A stretch of 27,415 bases of DNA, from the IMG/VR virus record IMGVR_UViG_3300006108_000049, positions 1 through 27,415 of that record. One strand, 5' to 3'. The notes beneath the pieces were generated by a model that ran no database searches, was not told where the DNA came from, and saw only the letters and a list, made by a program, of their open reading frames with translations. Of this stretch, positions 13,931-21,877 are shown one piece after another. Within the stretch, counting starts at the first letter, position 1. Every line of letters begins with the position of its first letter. This DNA is from a virus. The position numbers and the translations under genes are program-made.

Positions 13931-14381
13931 GTATATTGGACTGCACGAAGGCACAAGCACAAAGGCCAATCCAAAAGTGGTCAAGTTCTTTGCTGAAGCA
14001 GACCATCCAGAAATCAAGAACGACCATACAACACCTTGGTGTGCCGCATTTGTCGGTGCCGTATTAGATGAAGCAGGACTATCTCATACAGGTTCATTAT
14101 TGGCATTAAGTTATGCCAAGTATGGACAGAAACTAACCAAACCAATGGTTGGTTGTATTGCCACTAAGAAACGAAACGGTGGCGGTCACGTATTCTTTGT
14201 CGTCTCTTTTGATGCTAAGTATGTCTATGGTTTAGGTGGAAACCAGAATGACCAAGTATCAATAGCAAGATTTCCCCGTTCAGTTATCAACTCATATTGC
14301 TGGCCTGCTGGAGTGCCTATTCCTGACAATGTTATAAATACGGTGGTAGCAAATACAACAACCAACGTAAAAGAGACCTGA
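13887..14381 (+). CDS. TIGR02594-type cysteine peptidase / endolysin
   Basis: 164 residues. The family pattern is complete: PWMKIASKYIGLHEG at the N-terminus, the catalytic Cys in TTPWCAAFVGAVLDEAG (about 49-65), SLLALSYAKYG, and the His in GGGHVFFVVSF. This CHAP/NlpC-like group cleaves peptidoglycan peptides and is common as phage endolysin or virion hydrolase. No signal peptide, so it needs a holin or virion delivery. GGGGA (13878-13882) lies 4 bases before ATG 13887. The exact T4 late octamer TATAAATA lies in its 3' end (14333-14340). Confidence 0.83.
   Translation: MKNITDLPWMKIASKYIGLHEGTSTKANPKVVKFFAEADHPEIKNDHTTPWCAAFVGAVLDEAGLSHTGSLLALSYAKYGQKLTKPMVGCIATKKRNGGGHVFFVVSFDAKYVYGLGGNQNDQVSIARFPRSVINSYCWPAGVPIPDNVINTVVANTTTNVKET
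14333..14340 (+). promoter_or_regulatory. late-promoter octamer TATAAATA upstream of Dps gene
   Basis: TATAAATA is the exact T4 late -10 octamer, inside the codons for VINT of the endolysin and 42 bases before ATG 14383. That gives a plausible leader of about 35 bases for the Dps gene. Confidence 0.45.
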
Positions 14382-14382
14382 A

Positions 14383-14823
14383 ATGGATGAAGTAGTAGAA
14401 AAGGCAAAAGTATTATTAGGTAATGTGTTCGTGATGTATATGAAGTCACACGCATACCACTGGAACTATATCGGTTCCGACTTTCCACAATACCACAAGT
14501 TTCTAAATGACCTCTATGAAGAACTACACGATTCCGTAGATGACATTGCTGAACAGATCCGTGCTATGGATAACTTTGCTCCAGGTTCACTTGCTCGTAT
14601 GGTAGAACTATCCGAGATTAAAGAAGACGCACAGATTCCTAAACCAGATAAAATGTTTTCTAATCTCTACGACGCCAACGAAACTGTATTGGCCTGCCTT
14701 GATGAATGTTATCGTCTATCAGGAGAACAAAAGGCTTGGGGTTGGCAGAACTTTGTTGCTGACCGTATTACTACACACCGCAAACACCGCTGGATGTTAA
14801 AGGCAACCTTAGGAAATAAATAA
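14383..14823 (+). CDS. dps: Dps-type ferritin-like protein
   Basis: 146 residues. Dps proteins form 12-subunit cages that oxidise and store iron and shield DNA from peroxide. The signature is YHWNYIGSDFPQYHKFLNDLYEELHDSVDDIAEQ. The four ferroxidase ligands of E. coli Dps (H51, H63, D78, E82) match H26, H38, D53 and E57 here with identical spacing, so the iron site should work. The basic N-terminal tail used for DNA binding in E. coli is absent. A late octamer precedes it, so Dps may protect replicated phage DNA or be made late. It is followed at TAATG by a Trp/Tyr-rich protein; an AATAAATA box (14815) overlaps its stop. Confidence 0.85.
   Translation: MDEVVEKAKVLLGNVFVMYMKSHAYHWNYIGSDFPQYHKFLNDLYEELHDSVDDIAEQIRAMDNFAPGSLARMVELSEIKEDAQIPKPDKMFSNLYDANETVLACLDECYRLSGEQKAWGWQNFVADRITTHRKHRWMLKATLGNK
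14816..14822 (+). promoter_or_regulatory. possible late-promoter box ATAAATA at the Dps stop
   Basis: ATAAATA overlaps the TAA stop and lies directly on the next ATG (14823), too close to serve that gene; it could drive only genes further downstream. Low weight. Confidence 0.25.
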
Positions 14824-15467
14824 TGTTTCTATTCTCTGATTATTGGCCACAACCAAAAGTAGGTGAACTGGCCGTATTTGACTTTGGTAAAGGTGCTGAC
14901 GGATTACCATACTCATACATATGCTGGAACTCTGGCGACAACCGACATTACTATCAAGAAGATTACCATGACAGCAAGTGGACTTCCACTTGGCATATGG
15001 ACTATTTCTCACCTCGTGGTATTATAGAAACTGCCGACGAATATCCAAAGTATTCTTATCAGTGGTGGACAAGTTATCGCACCACATCATTCTATAGTGG
15101 TAAAGAAATCTTTTGGGGTGGTACGCAAAAGATTGGTGATGAGTTTAACGCCGTATGCCAGATTGATCCAGTAGCATCAACAAAGTTTGAGGCTCCTACA
15201 ATAGGTAACCAACGAGTTAAGTTTACTGCTCTCTATAGTTCCCTTACCACTCATTCAGGCACCAAGTATAATGATGTCCTTGAAATAGAATACGACCAGT
15301 CCTGGAATGGCGGTGCTTCCACAGGCTGGCGCGGATGGTATGCTAGAGGAATCGGTGTGATTAGAATTATATGGCGCTATAAAGGAATAGATGTTGGCCA
15401 GAACTATGACGCCACCATTACCACACTCAAAGGAACAATAAAGAACAAATACCCAGTATTGACCTAA
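14823..15467 (+). CDS. hypothetical Trp/Tyr-rich protein
   Basis: 214 residues, not recognised. It is soluble, beta-rich and unusually rich in aromatic residues (YQWWTSYRTTSFYSG, WNGGASTGWRGWYARGIG). Two GG-containing turns alternate with T/S-rich strands, as in carbohydrate-binding or virion adhesion modules, but no family motif is seen. It is translated from the TAATG junction with Dps. The last codons carry the -35 box of the next promoter. Confidence 0.65.
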   Translation: MFLFSDYWPQPKVGELAVFDFGKGADGLPYSYICWNSGDNRHYYQEDYHDSKWTSTWHMDYFSPRGIIETADEYPKYSYQWWTSYRTTSFYSGKEIFWGGTQKIGDEFNAVCQIDPVASTKFEAPTIGNQRVKFTALYSSLTTHSGTKYNDVLEIEYDQSWNGGASTGWRGWYARGIGVIRIIWRYKGIDVGQNYDATITTLKGTIKNKYPVLT

Positions 15468-15487
15468 TGCTTTCTTTGTGCTATAAT
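15459..15487 (+). promoter_or_regulatory. strong sigma-70-like promoter with extended -10, leaderless start
   Basis: TTGACC (15459-15464), 17-base spacer, TATAAT (15482-15487), preceded by TG at 15479-15480 (extended -10). The last -10 base is 6 bases before ATG 15493, so the predicted +1 is at 15493-15495, on the start codon. Confidence 0.82.
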
Positions 15488-15492
15488 ACATT

Positions 15493-15906
15493 ATGAAAGT
15501 GAAAAAGGACATACTGGATACTCTCTGTAAGATTGCCGAGGCAAATGACGGTTCTAACATCCGTTTCGCAGCGGCCATTGTGCGTGGAAACAAAATAGTG
15601 TCCGTAGGATTTAATCATAGAAAGTCCCATCCTTTACAGGCTCGTTTCTGTAAGAACGAACACGCCGTATTCCTTCACGCAGAAATCCACGCAATCAAAA
15701 ATGCTCTAAAAGAAATAAATGTAGAGGAGTTGGCTAAGACCGACCTCTATATAACCAGAGTAAAGAAACCAAAATCATTTTCTAAAAAGTTTGTATGGGG
15801 ACTGGCAAAGCCGTGTTGCGGTTGCCAAAGGGCCATAGAAGAGTTTGGTATTCGTGGTGTTGTTTATACCACAGATGAACATGGTGAATATGAGGTTATG
15901 AAATGA
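15493..15906 (+). CDS. cytidine/deoxycytidylate deaminase family protein
   Basis: 137 residues. The zinc site is H62-A-E64 (FLHAEIHAI) with the catalytic Glu, and P107-C108-x-x-C111 (PCCGC). The fold includes FAAAIVRGNKIVSVGFN at the N-terminus. T4-type phages carry dCMP deaminase to feed dTMP synthesis, but dCMP deaminases are usually longer with an allosteric part; this one could act on a nucleoside, nucleotide or tRNA base. There is no Shine-Dalgarno before the only good start, and the promoter places +1 on the ATG, so the mRNA is probably leaderless. It overlaps the next gene by ATGA. Confidence 0.8.
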   Translation: MKVKKDILDTLCKIAEANDGSNIRFAAAIVRGNKIVSVGFNHRKSHPLQARFCKNEHAVFLHAEIHAIKNALKEINVEELAKTDLYITRVKKPKSFSKKFVWGLAKPCCGCQRAIEEFGIRGVVYTTDEHGEYEVMK

Positions 15907-16499
15907 TTATAGAATGGTTTCCAAATCCAATATACTCAGAAGATTTATCATCAATTTTTGATAATGATTATAATAATAAGATTTACGATCTGGCATTAGA
16001 ATTAAGAAAAAATACACAAACAGGACAAAATTGGAATTGTGATACTTGGAACTCTTCCAAAACCAACATATTAGATGAAAGTATAATTTCAGATTTATAT
16101 AGGGTGTGCTATGAACATGTTGAAGAATTTGCAAAGTCTTTTAAAATTGATAAAAATTTCAAATTAATTGCTGATAATGAACCATGGATCAATGTTGCTT
16201 TTCCTGGAGAATATCAAGAATATCATACACATTCACATAGTCATTTTAGTTTAGTGTATTATGTTAAATCTCCAGAAAAATGTGGAAACATAATTTTTAG
16301 AAGACCTGATTCATTTAATAATATGCTTCCTTTACCAATTGAAGAATTTAATAATATTAATTCAGAAACATGTTTTTATATACCTAAAGAATCCAATATA
16401 CTTATATTCAGATCAAATCTTATACATATGGTAAATAAAAACATGAGTAATGAAAATAGAGTGAGTATGGCATGTAATTACAAATACGAAAGGATATAA
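15903..16499 (+). CDS. 2OG-Fe(II) oxygenase, TIGR02466-like
   Basis: 198 residues. The family pattern is PWINVAFPGEYQEYHTHSHSHFS (metal-binding His cluster at 108-114), LVYYVKSPEKCGNIIFRRP, and the C-terminal ILIFRSNLIHMVNKN..NENRVSMACNYK with the distal H175 and an Arg for 2-oxoglutarate. Homologues with this layout are widespread in T4-like marine phages and annotated as putative 2OG-Fe(II) oxygenases; their substrate is unknown. This gene is much more AT-rich than the deaminase it is coupled to (ATGA). Confidence 0.8.
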   Translation: MIIEWFPNPIYSEDLSSIFDNDYNNKIYDLALELRKNTQTGQNWNCDTWNSSKTNILDESIISDLYRVCYEHVEEFAKSFKIDKNFKLIADNEPWINVAFPGEYQEYHTHSHSHFSLVYYVKSPEKCGNIIFRRPDSFNNMLPLPIEEFNNINSETCFYIPKESNILIFRSNLIHMVNKNMSNENRVSMACNYKYERI

Positions 16500-16501
16500 A
16501 A

Positions 16502-17248
16502 ATGACCGAGAGAAAGTATGGTTGGAGACCTGATCTACCAGACCATAGAGACCATATCTGTAAATTAGAGGCTATGCCAGGTGTTTCACGCAATATCGAT
16601 TTGCGCACCACAGGTCATATGCCACCTGTATATGACCAAGGCCAACTAGGTTCTTGCACTGGTAATGGTGTTGGTGCCTGTGTTGAATATGGTCTAAAGG
16701 CACAAGGCCGACATGATTATGTTCCTTCACGATTATTCATTTACTATAATGAACGTGTAATGGAAGGCACAGTTGATTCCGATGCTGGTGCTGAAATCCG
16801 CGACGGCATCAAGGTTGTTGCTAACATCGGTGCCGCACCAGAAGATTTGTGGCCATATGATACTAATAAGTTCACAGTAAAACCGGATGATAACGTTTAC
16901 ACCGAGGCTAAGAAAGGTATCATTAAGCAATATTCTAGAGTGCCTGTAAAGTTGGCAAACATCGTAAATGTCCTAACACACGGTATTCCTATTGTGTTTG
17001 GTTGCACTCTATATGACTCCTTTGAGAGTAGAGAAGTAGCAAACTCTGGTATGGTTCCTATGCCTGGTGCAAATGAGAATACTGTAGGTGGTCATTGTAT
17101 GGTTATAGTTGGTTCTAATGATACACATTTCATTGTTCGCAACTCTTGGGGCACAGGTTGGGGTGATGGTGGTTATTGCTATATGCCACATGAGTATTTG
17201 ACTGATCCAAATTTAGCAGATGATTTCTGGGCCATCTTCTTGGTCTAA
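16502..17248 (+). CDS. papain-like (C1A) cysteine protease without propeptide
   Basis: 248 residues. The complete C1 peptidase site is visible: Q48 and C52 in YDQGQLGSCTGNG, H198 in GGHCMVIVG, and N214 in VRNSWGTGWGDGGYCYMP. The N-terminal 35 residues (YGWRPDLPDHRDH...NIDLR) are the short leader typical of bacterial and viral C1 homologues; the inhibitory I29 propeptide is missing, and there is no signal peptide, so a cytoplasmic or virion protease is expected. AAAGGA lies 8 bases before ATG. The target is unknown; degradation of a host protein or processing of a virion protein are the main options. Confidence 0.88.
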   Translation: MTERKYGWRPDLPDHRDHICKLEAMPGVSRNIDLRTTGHMPPVYDQGQLGSCTGNGVGACVEYGLKAQGRHDYVPSRLFIYYNERVMEGTVDSDAGAEIRDGIKVVANIGAAPEDLWPYDTNKFTVKPDDNVYTEAKKGIIKQYSRVPVKLANIVNVLTHGIPIVFGCTLYDSFESREVANSGMVPMPGANENTVGGHCMVIVGSNDTHFIVRNSWGTGWGDGGYCYMPHEYLTDPNLADDFWAIFLV

Positions 17249-17264
17249 ACTGAAGGATTATATT

Positions 17265-18098
17265 ATGAGTAGATTGAAAACACCTTTACGATATCCTGGT
17301 GGTAAAAGTAAGGCGACTACTAAAATGGCACCTTACTTTCCACCAAAGGATAGAGTGAAGCATTATAGAGAACCTTTTATAGGTGGTGGTTCTGTTGCTT
17401 TATGGATGTGCCAGAACTATAATCTGGAGTCGGTATGGGTGAATGACCTATACTGGCCTTTGTATAACTTTTGGATTTATCTAAGAGACCATGGTGATTC
17501 CTTATCTGTCGCACTAAACTATGTTAAGGTGCGTTATGATACACCAGAGAAGGCAAAAGAGTTATTTCTAATAGCAAAAGAAGAAGTGAATAATACCGAT
17601 AATACAGATTTGGAAAGGGCTATGTATTTCTGGATCGTGAATAAATGCTCCTTCTCTGGTCTTACCGAGTCCTCATCCTTTTCTAAGGCAGCAAGTGAAG
17701 GTAACTTTACTTTAAATGGTATTGCCGACCTCAAAGAATATAGTAAGATTATTAAGAACTGGAAGATTACCAACCAATCCTATGAAACACTATTGGATGG
17801 CGCGGCCGATGACGACCTATTCATCTACCTTGACCCACCTTATGAGATTAGTTCCAATCTGTATGGTAAGAAAGGTGCTATGCATAAGGGGTTTGACCAT
17901 GACCTATTCGCACAGAATTGTAATCTAAACGGGCCTATGACTGCCATCTCTTACAATGCCGACCAGTCGGTCAAAGAGAGGTTTCCTGAATGGAACCAGA
18001 ATGAGTTTCCATTGACTTACACTATGAGGTCTAACTCGGCCAACTATCGCAAGAACCAACCGAAACGACTGGAACTGCTGCTTACCAACTATGACTAA
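17265..18098 (+). CDS. dam: DNA adenine methyltransferase (Dam, D12 class)
   Basis: 277 residues from ATG 17265, chosen for GAAGGA (17252-17257) upstream; the upstream in-frame ATG 17220 is inside the protease gene. Class D12 N6-adenine methylases show PLRYPGGKSK (7-16, SAM-binding), FIGGGSV (38-44) and the catalytic DPPY (190-193), all present in order. T4 Dam methylates GATC; the D12 family as a whole mostly methylates GATC, so that is the best guess for specificity. The methylation would protect phage DNA from host restriction or mark it. The stop TAA is part of a CTAAATA box. Confidence 0.9.
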   Translation: MSRLKTPLRYPGGKSKATTKMAPYFPPKDRVKHYREPFIGGGSVALWMCQNYNLESVWVNDLYWPLYNFWIYLRDHGDSLSVALNYVKVRYDTPEKAKELFLIAKEEVNNTDNTDLERAMYFWIVNKCSFSGLTESSSFSKAASEGNFTLNGIADLKEYSKIIKNWKITNQSYETLLDGAADDDLFIYLDPPYEISSNLYGKKGAMHKGFDHDLFAQNCNLNGPMTAISYNADQSVKERFPEWNQNEFPLTYTMRSNSANYRKNQPKRLELLLTNYD

Positions 18099-18101
18099 AT
18101 A
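18095..18101 (+). promoter_or_regulatory. late-promoter box CTAAATA upstream of 18126 gene
   Basis: CTAAATA overlaps the dam stop and is 24 bases before ATG 18126. Confidence 0.55.
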
Positions 18102-18125
18102 TGGAGTAAAACTAATAGGGTTGAA

Positions 18126-19316
18126 ATGGCATCGGTAAAAAAATCTAATCCAAAAACATCAGGACAACCTGACGGTGATACTACAAGAAAGCAAGAGTTA
18201 GGATCGGCTTGGATATTTCGCCGAGCCTTGAATGATAACAAGCGATACAAGTCCCCGGATGATATAGAAAAAGATCCAAAATTCCCAGAACTTAAAGCAT
18301 TGTATCCAGAGATTAACAAGCAATGGTTGGCATCTTACTATGCACAACACAAAACTATGCTTGAAGAGTTTTCTGGTTCTAGATTTACAGAATTTAATCG
18401 TGACGGTGGATTCATGGATTATATTTCTAATCTCATTAAAGAGAAATACGGTATTGCTAAGAAAGATACTTGGGATCCAGCTGATATATGGTGTATAAAA
18501 GATGAAGGTCAAGTTATTGGTGCTCTAGATAAGAAAATCAAAAATTCTAAGGCCACTGAACTGGGTGAACTCAATTCTCTTCTACGAACATTTTTTAAAC
18601 AAAGAAAAGTGGTTGGTATATCATTAAAACTTATTTCAGGTAAAGAAGCAAAATATGAAGAAGTGAATGTTGACGGCGATGAATTTGTTGATAAAGCACA
18701 TTATAATTTTAACGTATCAAGAATGACTTGTCCACTTGGTTTAAAACCATCTACTGTTCGTCCTAAAAAAGGTGATAAAGCATATACTTTTTCAACTCAA
18801 GATTCAAGGGTGTATGTTGATGCTATAGAAAAAGGACAAAAAGTAGTTTATAATTTTCAAATCAAAGCAAATAGCACCTCAGGATTTAACAATCTTAAAT
18901 GGGAACCAACATCCAGTTTAGGTGCCAAAGCAAGATTAGGTAAATCTCCTATTGCAATGGTTCTAAACTTATTAAAGAACTATGGTATCAATTTCAGTAA
19001 TAATAATGGTGATTATCCACATTCACTAGAAGATTTTATGCAAGCAGGTTATCAAAAGAAAGCAAAAGCGATGTATACCGCTATCAAAGCCGCTGGTGTA
19101 GAAACAGGTATTTCTTCAGCAAAAGAATTTATTGATAATATGGCAAGTGTATTTAAGTATGAACCACACACAGCCAATTCCAAATTAATGCAAATGACCT
19201 TTCTTTATGAAATTTGTAAGTTAAAGAAAGAAGAAAGGGACGATCTGATGACCGATATGGTTTTTGTAGCACAAAAGAAAGGTCCTCAGTTTGGTCCATT
19301 TGGAAAGATTTACTGA
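18126..19316 (+). CDS. conserved-type late phage protein, function unknown
   Basis: 396 residues, not assigned. It starts with a Lys/Asp-rich flexible region (MASVKKSNPKTSGQPDGDTTRKQE), then a mostly helical domain. The block TWDPADIWCIKDE, followed by LLRTFFKQRKVVGISLKLISGK (about 117-180), has the look of a PD-(D/E)xK nuclease core (xxPADIW, then GxSLK) and is the best clue to a nucleic-acid function, though I cannot verify the fold. The rest is basic. It overlaps the ligase-like gene by TGATG. A late box precedes it, so it is a candidate virion or packaging-time protein. Confidence 0.6.
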   Translation: MASVKKSNPKTSGQPDGDTTRKQELGSAWIFRRALNDNKRYKSPDDIEKDPKFPELKALYPEINKQWLASYYAQHKTMLEEFSGSRFTEFNRDGGFMDYISNLIKEKYGIAKKDTWDPADIWCIKDEGQVIGALDKKIKNSKATELGELNSLLRTFFKQRKVVGISLKLISGKEAKYEEVNVDGDEFVDKAHYNFNVSRMTCPLGLKPSTVRPKKGDKAYTFSTQDSRVYVDAIEKGQKVVYNFQIKANSTSGFNNLKWEPTSSLGAKARLGKSPIAMVLNLLKNYGINFSNNNGDYPHSLEDFMQAGYQKKAKAMYTAIKAAGVETGISSAKEFIDNMASVFKYEPHTANSKLMQMTFLYEICKLKKEERDDLMTDMVFVAQKKGPQFGPFGKIY

Positions 19317-20560
19317 TGCTTAAACTATCACAGTTCATCACCGAGTCCGCTGCCGAGAAAGACCGTCACCTCACACATATTGAGGATGCCGTGTTGGAAG
19401 GTGGTGTTGCTGGTACAAGAAATGCTATACAGTTTTTAATCTCTCTAAGAGATATGTTTGCCGATGATGGCAAAACTCTGAATGAGGCCCGTGGTGGTCT
19501 TATTCTTCGAACTAAGTTCGATGGCGCGCCCGCACTCTATGCCGGTATCAACCCTGATAACGGTAAGTTCTTTGTCGGTTCTAAAAGTATCTTTAACAAA
19601 GGTGCCAAACTAAACTATACCCAAGCGGATATTCGGAGTAACCATTCGGGTGGTTTGGCTGATAAACTATCTTTGGCATTAAAGTATCTTCCAGAACTCG
19701 GCATTACAGGTATCATACATGGTGATTTTATGTTTTCGCATGATGAACTGAAATCGGAGACCATTGATGGTAAGAAGTATATTACATTTAGGCCTAATAC
19801 GATTACATATGCTGTACCAGAAGGTACTACACTTGCCAGACAAGTTATGACAGCTAAGATGGGAATTGTTTTCCATACTTCTTACATCGGTAATAGTATG
19901 GCCAATCTTCAAACTCACTTCGATGTTGATATTGGGCGGTTACATTCATCACGCAATGTCTGGTATAGGACAAATCGTTTCATGGATGTCACAGGTAAGG
20001 CCACACTAACCAAGGCAGAGAATGAAAGATTGTCTGGTATTCTATCACAGGCAGGCAATCTATTCAGACAAATACCTGCGGCACTACTAAACGAGATTGC
20101 CTCTAACGACACATATCGTATTCCTATTATGACTTATTACAACCAGAAGGTCCGCGCAGGCGAACACATGGGTGCTAATCATGTGAATGAGATTATCAAA
20201 TTCGTTTCCGACAAGTATGATAAACAGATTGCCGATGCCAAGATGCCTGCTACAAAACAAAAAAGAACTATGGAAAAGAATAAGGTTGTTGGTTGGTATC
20301 GTAGAAATGCTGTCGGACTCAAAAACATATTCCAACTACAGAACCTCTTTATTGATGCCAAGACAATGCTCATTCGCAAATTTGATGAGGTAAACGATAT
20401 TGGAACTTTTCTACATACTCCGGATGGTGGATATAAAGTTACTACACCAGAAGGATATGTTGGTTGTCTTTCAGTTGATGGCCAAGCGTGGAAATTGGTA
20501 GACAGGATGAACTTCTCAAGGTCCAATTTCCTTGCGCAAAAATCATGGAAGCCTAAATAG
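19316..20560 (+). CDS. DUF6267-like protein with ligase-type nucleotidyltransferase motifs and capsid-targeting-like N-terminus
   Basis: 414 residues. Residues 1-10, [10 protein letters not shown], match in length and pattern the T4 capsid-targeting sequence (MKTYQEFIAE, cut by prohead protease gp21 after Glu10). The body shows the layout of covalent nucleotidyltransferases: motif I-like K67-F-D-G70 ([14 protein letters not shown]), VGSKSIF (87-93), a motif III-like GIIHGDFMF (132-140), and near the C-terminus [19 protein letters not shown], which resembles motifs IV-V of RNA/DNA ligases. I recall this type as DUF6267 of T4-like phages; the ligase reading is my inference. The last codons contain the CTAAATA box for the GIY-YIG gene. 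Confidence 0.72.
   Translation: MLKLSQFITESAAEKDRHLTHIEDAVLEGGVAGTRNAIQFLISLRDMFADDGKTLNEARGGLILRTKFDGAPALYAGINPDNGKFFVGSKSIFNKGAKLNYTQADIRSNHSGGLADKLSLALKYLPELGITGIIHGDFMFSHDELKSETIDGKKYITFRPNTITYAVPEGTTLARQVMTAKMGIVFHTSYIGNSMANLQTHFDVDIGRLHSSRNVWYRTNRFMDVTGKATLTKAENERLSGILSQAGNLFRQIPAALLNEIASNDTYRIPIMTYYNQKVRAGEHMGANHVNEIIKFVSDKYDKQIADAKMPATKQKRTMEKNKVVGWYRRNAVGLKNIFQLQNLFIDAKTMLIRKFDEVNDIGTFLHTPDGGYKVTTPEGYVGCLSVDGQAWKLVDRMNFSRSNFLAQKSWKPK
20553..20559 (+). promoter_or_regulatory. late-promoter box CTAAATA upstream of leader copy B
   Basis: CTAAATAG overlaps the TAG stop of the ligase-like gene; the predicted +1 is at the base of P1 (20564), as in copy A. Confidence 0.6.
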
Positions 20561-20563
20561 GAT

Positions 20564-20618
20564 GTCCGTCACGGTGCGACAACACCCACGGACTCTAATA
20601 CTGTTTAGGAGTATCAGC
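20564..20618 (+). promoter_or_regulatory. structured 5' leader, copy B
   Basis: P1 is GTCCG (20564-20568) with CGGAC (20589-20593); relative to copy A two base pairs have changed on both sides (A-T to C-G and G-C to C-G). P2 is GGTG (20573-20576) with CACC (20583-20586). P3 is ATACT (20598-20602) with AGTAT (20610-20614), identical to copy A; the loop ends in the AGG of the Shine-Dalgarno AGGAG. Downstream of P1 the leader and first four codons match copy A at all but one position. Confidence 0.72.
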
Positions 20619-21248
20619 ATGTCTATTTATTCCACCACAAATCCGCCACCACATTTCTACATTTACGCCTATCTAAGATCGGATGGAACTCCTTATTACA
20701 TAGGAAAAGGAACTAATTGTCGGGCCTGGAGAAGGAATAAAAAAGACTTGATAAAAAGACCCACCTGTGATAGAATAGTTATTATGGAATCAGGATTAAC
20801 GGAATTAGGATCTCTCGCTTTAGAACGACGATATATTAGATGGTATGGAAGAAAAGATAATGGAACAGGTATTCTAAGGAATAAAACTGATGGTGGTGAA
20901 GGAATGATTGGTCCATCGGATGAGTTTAGAAAAAAAAGGAAAGAATTATGTGAAAAATCCATATGGATCAATAACGGAAAGAATGAAAAGTTTATAGTAA
21001 ATGGAAATATTCCTAAAGGTTGGAACAAAGGTAGATTACCTGAAAAAATAGGTGAATGGTTGAAGAAAAGAAGAAATTATAATGGTTCTAATAACCCAGT
21101 ATTTGGTATGAAAAGACCTGATTTAGTAGAAAGAAACAAAGTTCCGCAATATTGGATAAATAATGGGATAGATTGTAAAAAGATCCTTGTTTCGGATTTT
21201 GGTAAATACCAAGAACTGGGATTTGTTAGAGGGAGATTACCTTATTGA
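20619..21248 (+). CDS. GIY-YIG homing endonuclease with WINNG/GW-GR repeats
   Basis: 209 residues from ATG 20619; the frame is open upstream, but the leader homology and AGGAG 7 bases before this ATG fix the start. The nuclease domain ([39 protein letters not shown]) is closely related to that of the 4959 protein. The C-terminal half is different: two units of WINNG...F/I...GW/GF..GRLP (about 113-135 and 183-209) around a NUMOD3-like NPVFGMKRP, a DNA-binding module found in phage homing nucleases, and no zinc finger. It sits between the ligase-like and HAD genes, both intact, so it is free-standing. Confidence 0.88.
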   Translation: MSIYSTTNPPPHFYIYAYLRSDGTPYYIGKGTNCRAWRRNKKDLIKRPTCDRIVIMESGLTELGSLALERRYIRWYGRKDNGTGILRNKTDGGEGMIGPSDEFRKKRKELCEKSIWINNGKNEKFIVNGNIPKGWNKGRLPEKIGEWLKKRRNYNGSNNPVFGMKRPDLVERNKVPQYWINNGIDCKKILVSDFGKYQELGFVRGRLPY

Positions 21249-21874
21249 GACGGTTTGGAGAATATATGACTGAAGTAAACAAAAACCAAGTGAAAAAAGG
21301 AACCTTAAATGTCCTGGACATTGACGATACCTTGTTTATGCCTAATGCCAAGACAAACGTTGTAAAAGACGGCAAGGTTGTTACCCGTCTTTCATCCGAA
21401 GATTTAAAACATTATAAACCAAAACCAGGTGAACGACTAGACTTTGGTGAGTTTAGGTCTGGTAAGTATTTCCATGATAAAGCAGAACCTATTGAGAAGA
21501 TGATTAGACGGGCACAGTTGGTTGTTGGTCATCAAGGCGCACATTCTCGTACCATTATCGTAACCGCAAGAGCAGACGTATCCGACAAAGATATGTTTCT
21601 CAAAAAGTTCCGTGACCATGGATTTCCTATTGACCAGGTCCATGTAGAACGTTCTGGTAATGTATTTGGTGGTGGTAATGCGGCACCATTATCTAAGGCT
21701 GTTGTTATTCGTAAGTATATTGACAGCGGTAAGTTCAATAAGATCCGAATGTGGGATGACCACGAAGGTAACTTGTCTATGCTATTACAACTGGCAAAAC
21801 TACATCCAGAAATAGAGTTTGAGGCTTATTTGGTGAATCCAAAAACTGGTGTACCTACGAGGTTTAATAAATAG
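21245..21874 (+). CDS. HAD-superfamily phosphatase, possibly capsid-targeted
   Basis: 209 residues from TTG 21245 or 202 from ATG 21266. GAGGGAG (21229-21235) is 9 bases before TTG and GGAG (21257-21260) 5 before ATG, so both are possible. I prefer TTG because the extra residues give [10 protein letters not shown], which matches the T4 capsid-targeting peptide MKTYQEFIAE at aromatic 4, E6, aromatic 7 and E10. HAD motifs: LDIDDTLF (D25, D27, T29), TIIVTARAD (T107), K151 in the SKAVVIRKY helix, and MWDDHEGN (D171, D172). This order and the inserted [10 protein letters not shown] fit nucleic-acid 3'-phosphatases or 5'-nucleotidases. It overlaps the GIY-YIG stop. Confidence 0.78.
   Translation: MRRFGEYMTEVNKNQVKKGTLNVLDIDDTLFMPNAKTNVVKDGKVVTRLSSEDLKHYKPKPGERLDFGEFRSGKYFHDKAEPIEKMIRRAQLVVGHQGAHSRTIIVTARADVSDKDMFLKKFRDHGFPIDQVHVERSGNVFGGGNAAPLSKAVVIRKYIDSGKFNKIRMWDDHEGNLSMLLQLAKLHPEIEFEAYLVNPKTGVPTRFNK
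21867..21873 (+). promoter_or_regulatory. possible late-promoter box ATAAATA upstream of 21878 gene
   Basis: ATAAATA overlaps the HAD stop codon but lies only 4 bases before ATG 21878, so it would give a leaderless or downstream transcript. Low weight. Confidence 0.3.
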
Positions 21875-21877
21875 AAG

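Noticed and set aside
20532-20618. Longer N-terminus of the third GIY-YIG protein
   Set aside because: The extension would translate the structured leader, which is conserved as RNA with the other copies; ATG 20619 with AGGAG is the homologous start.
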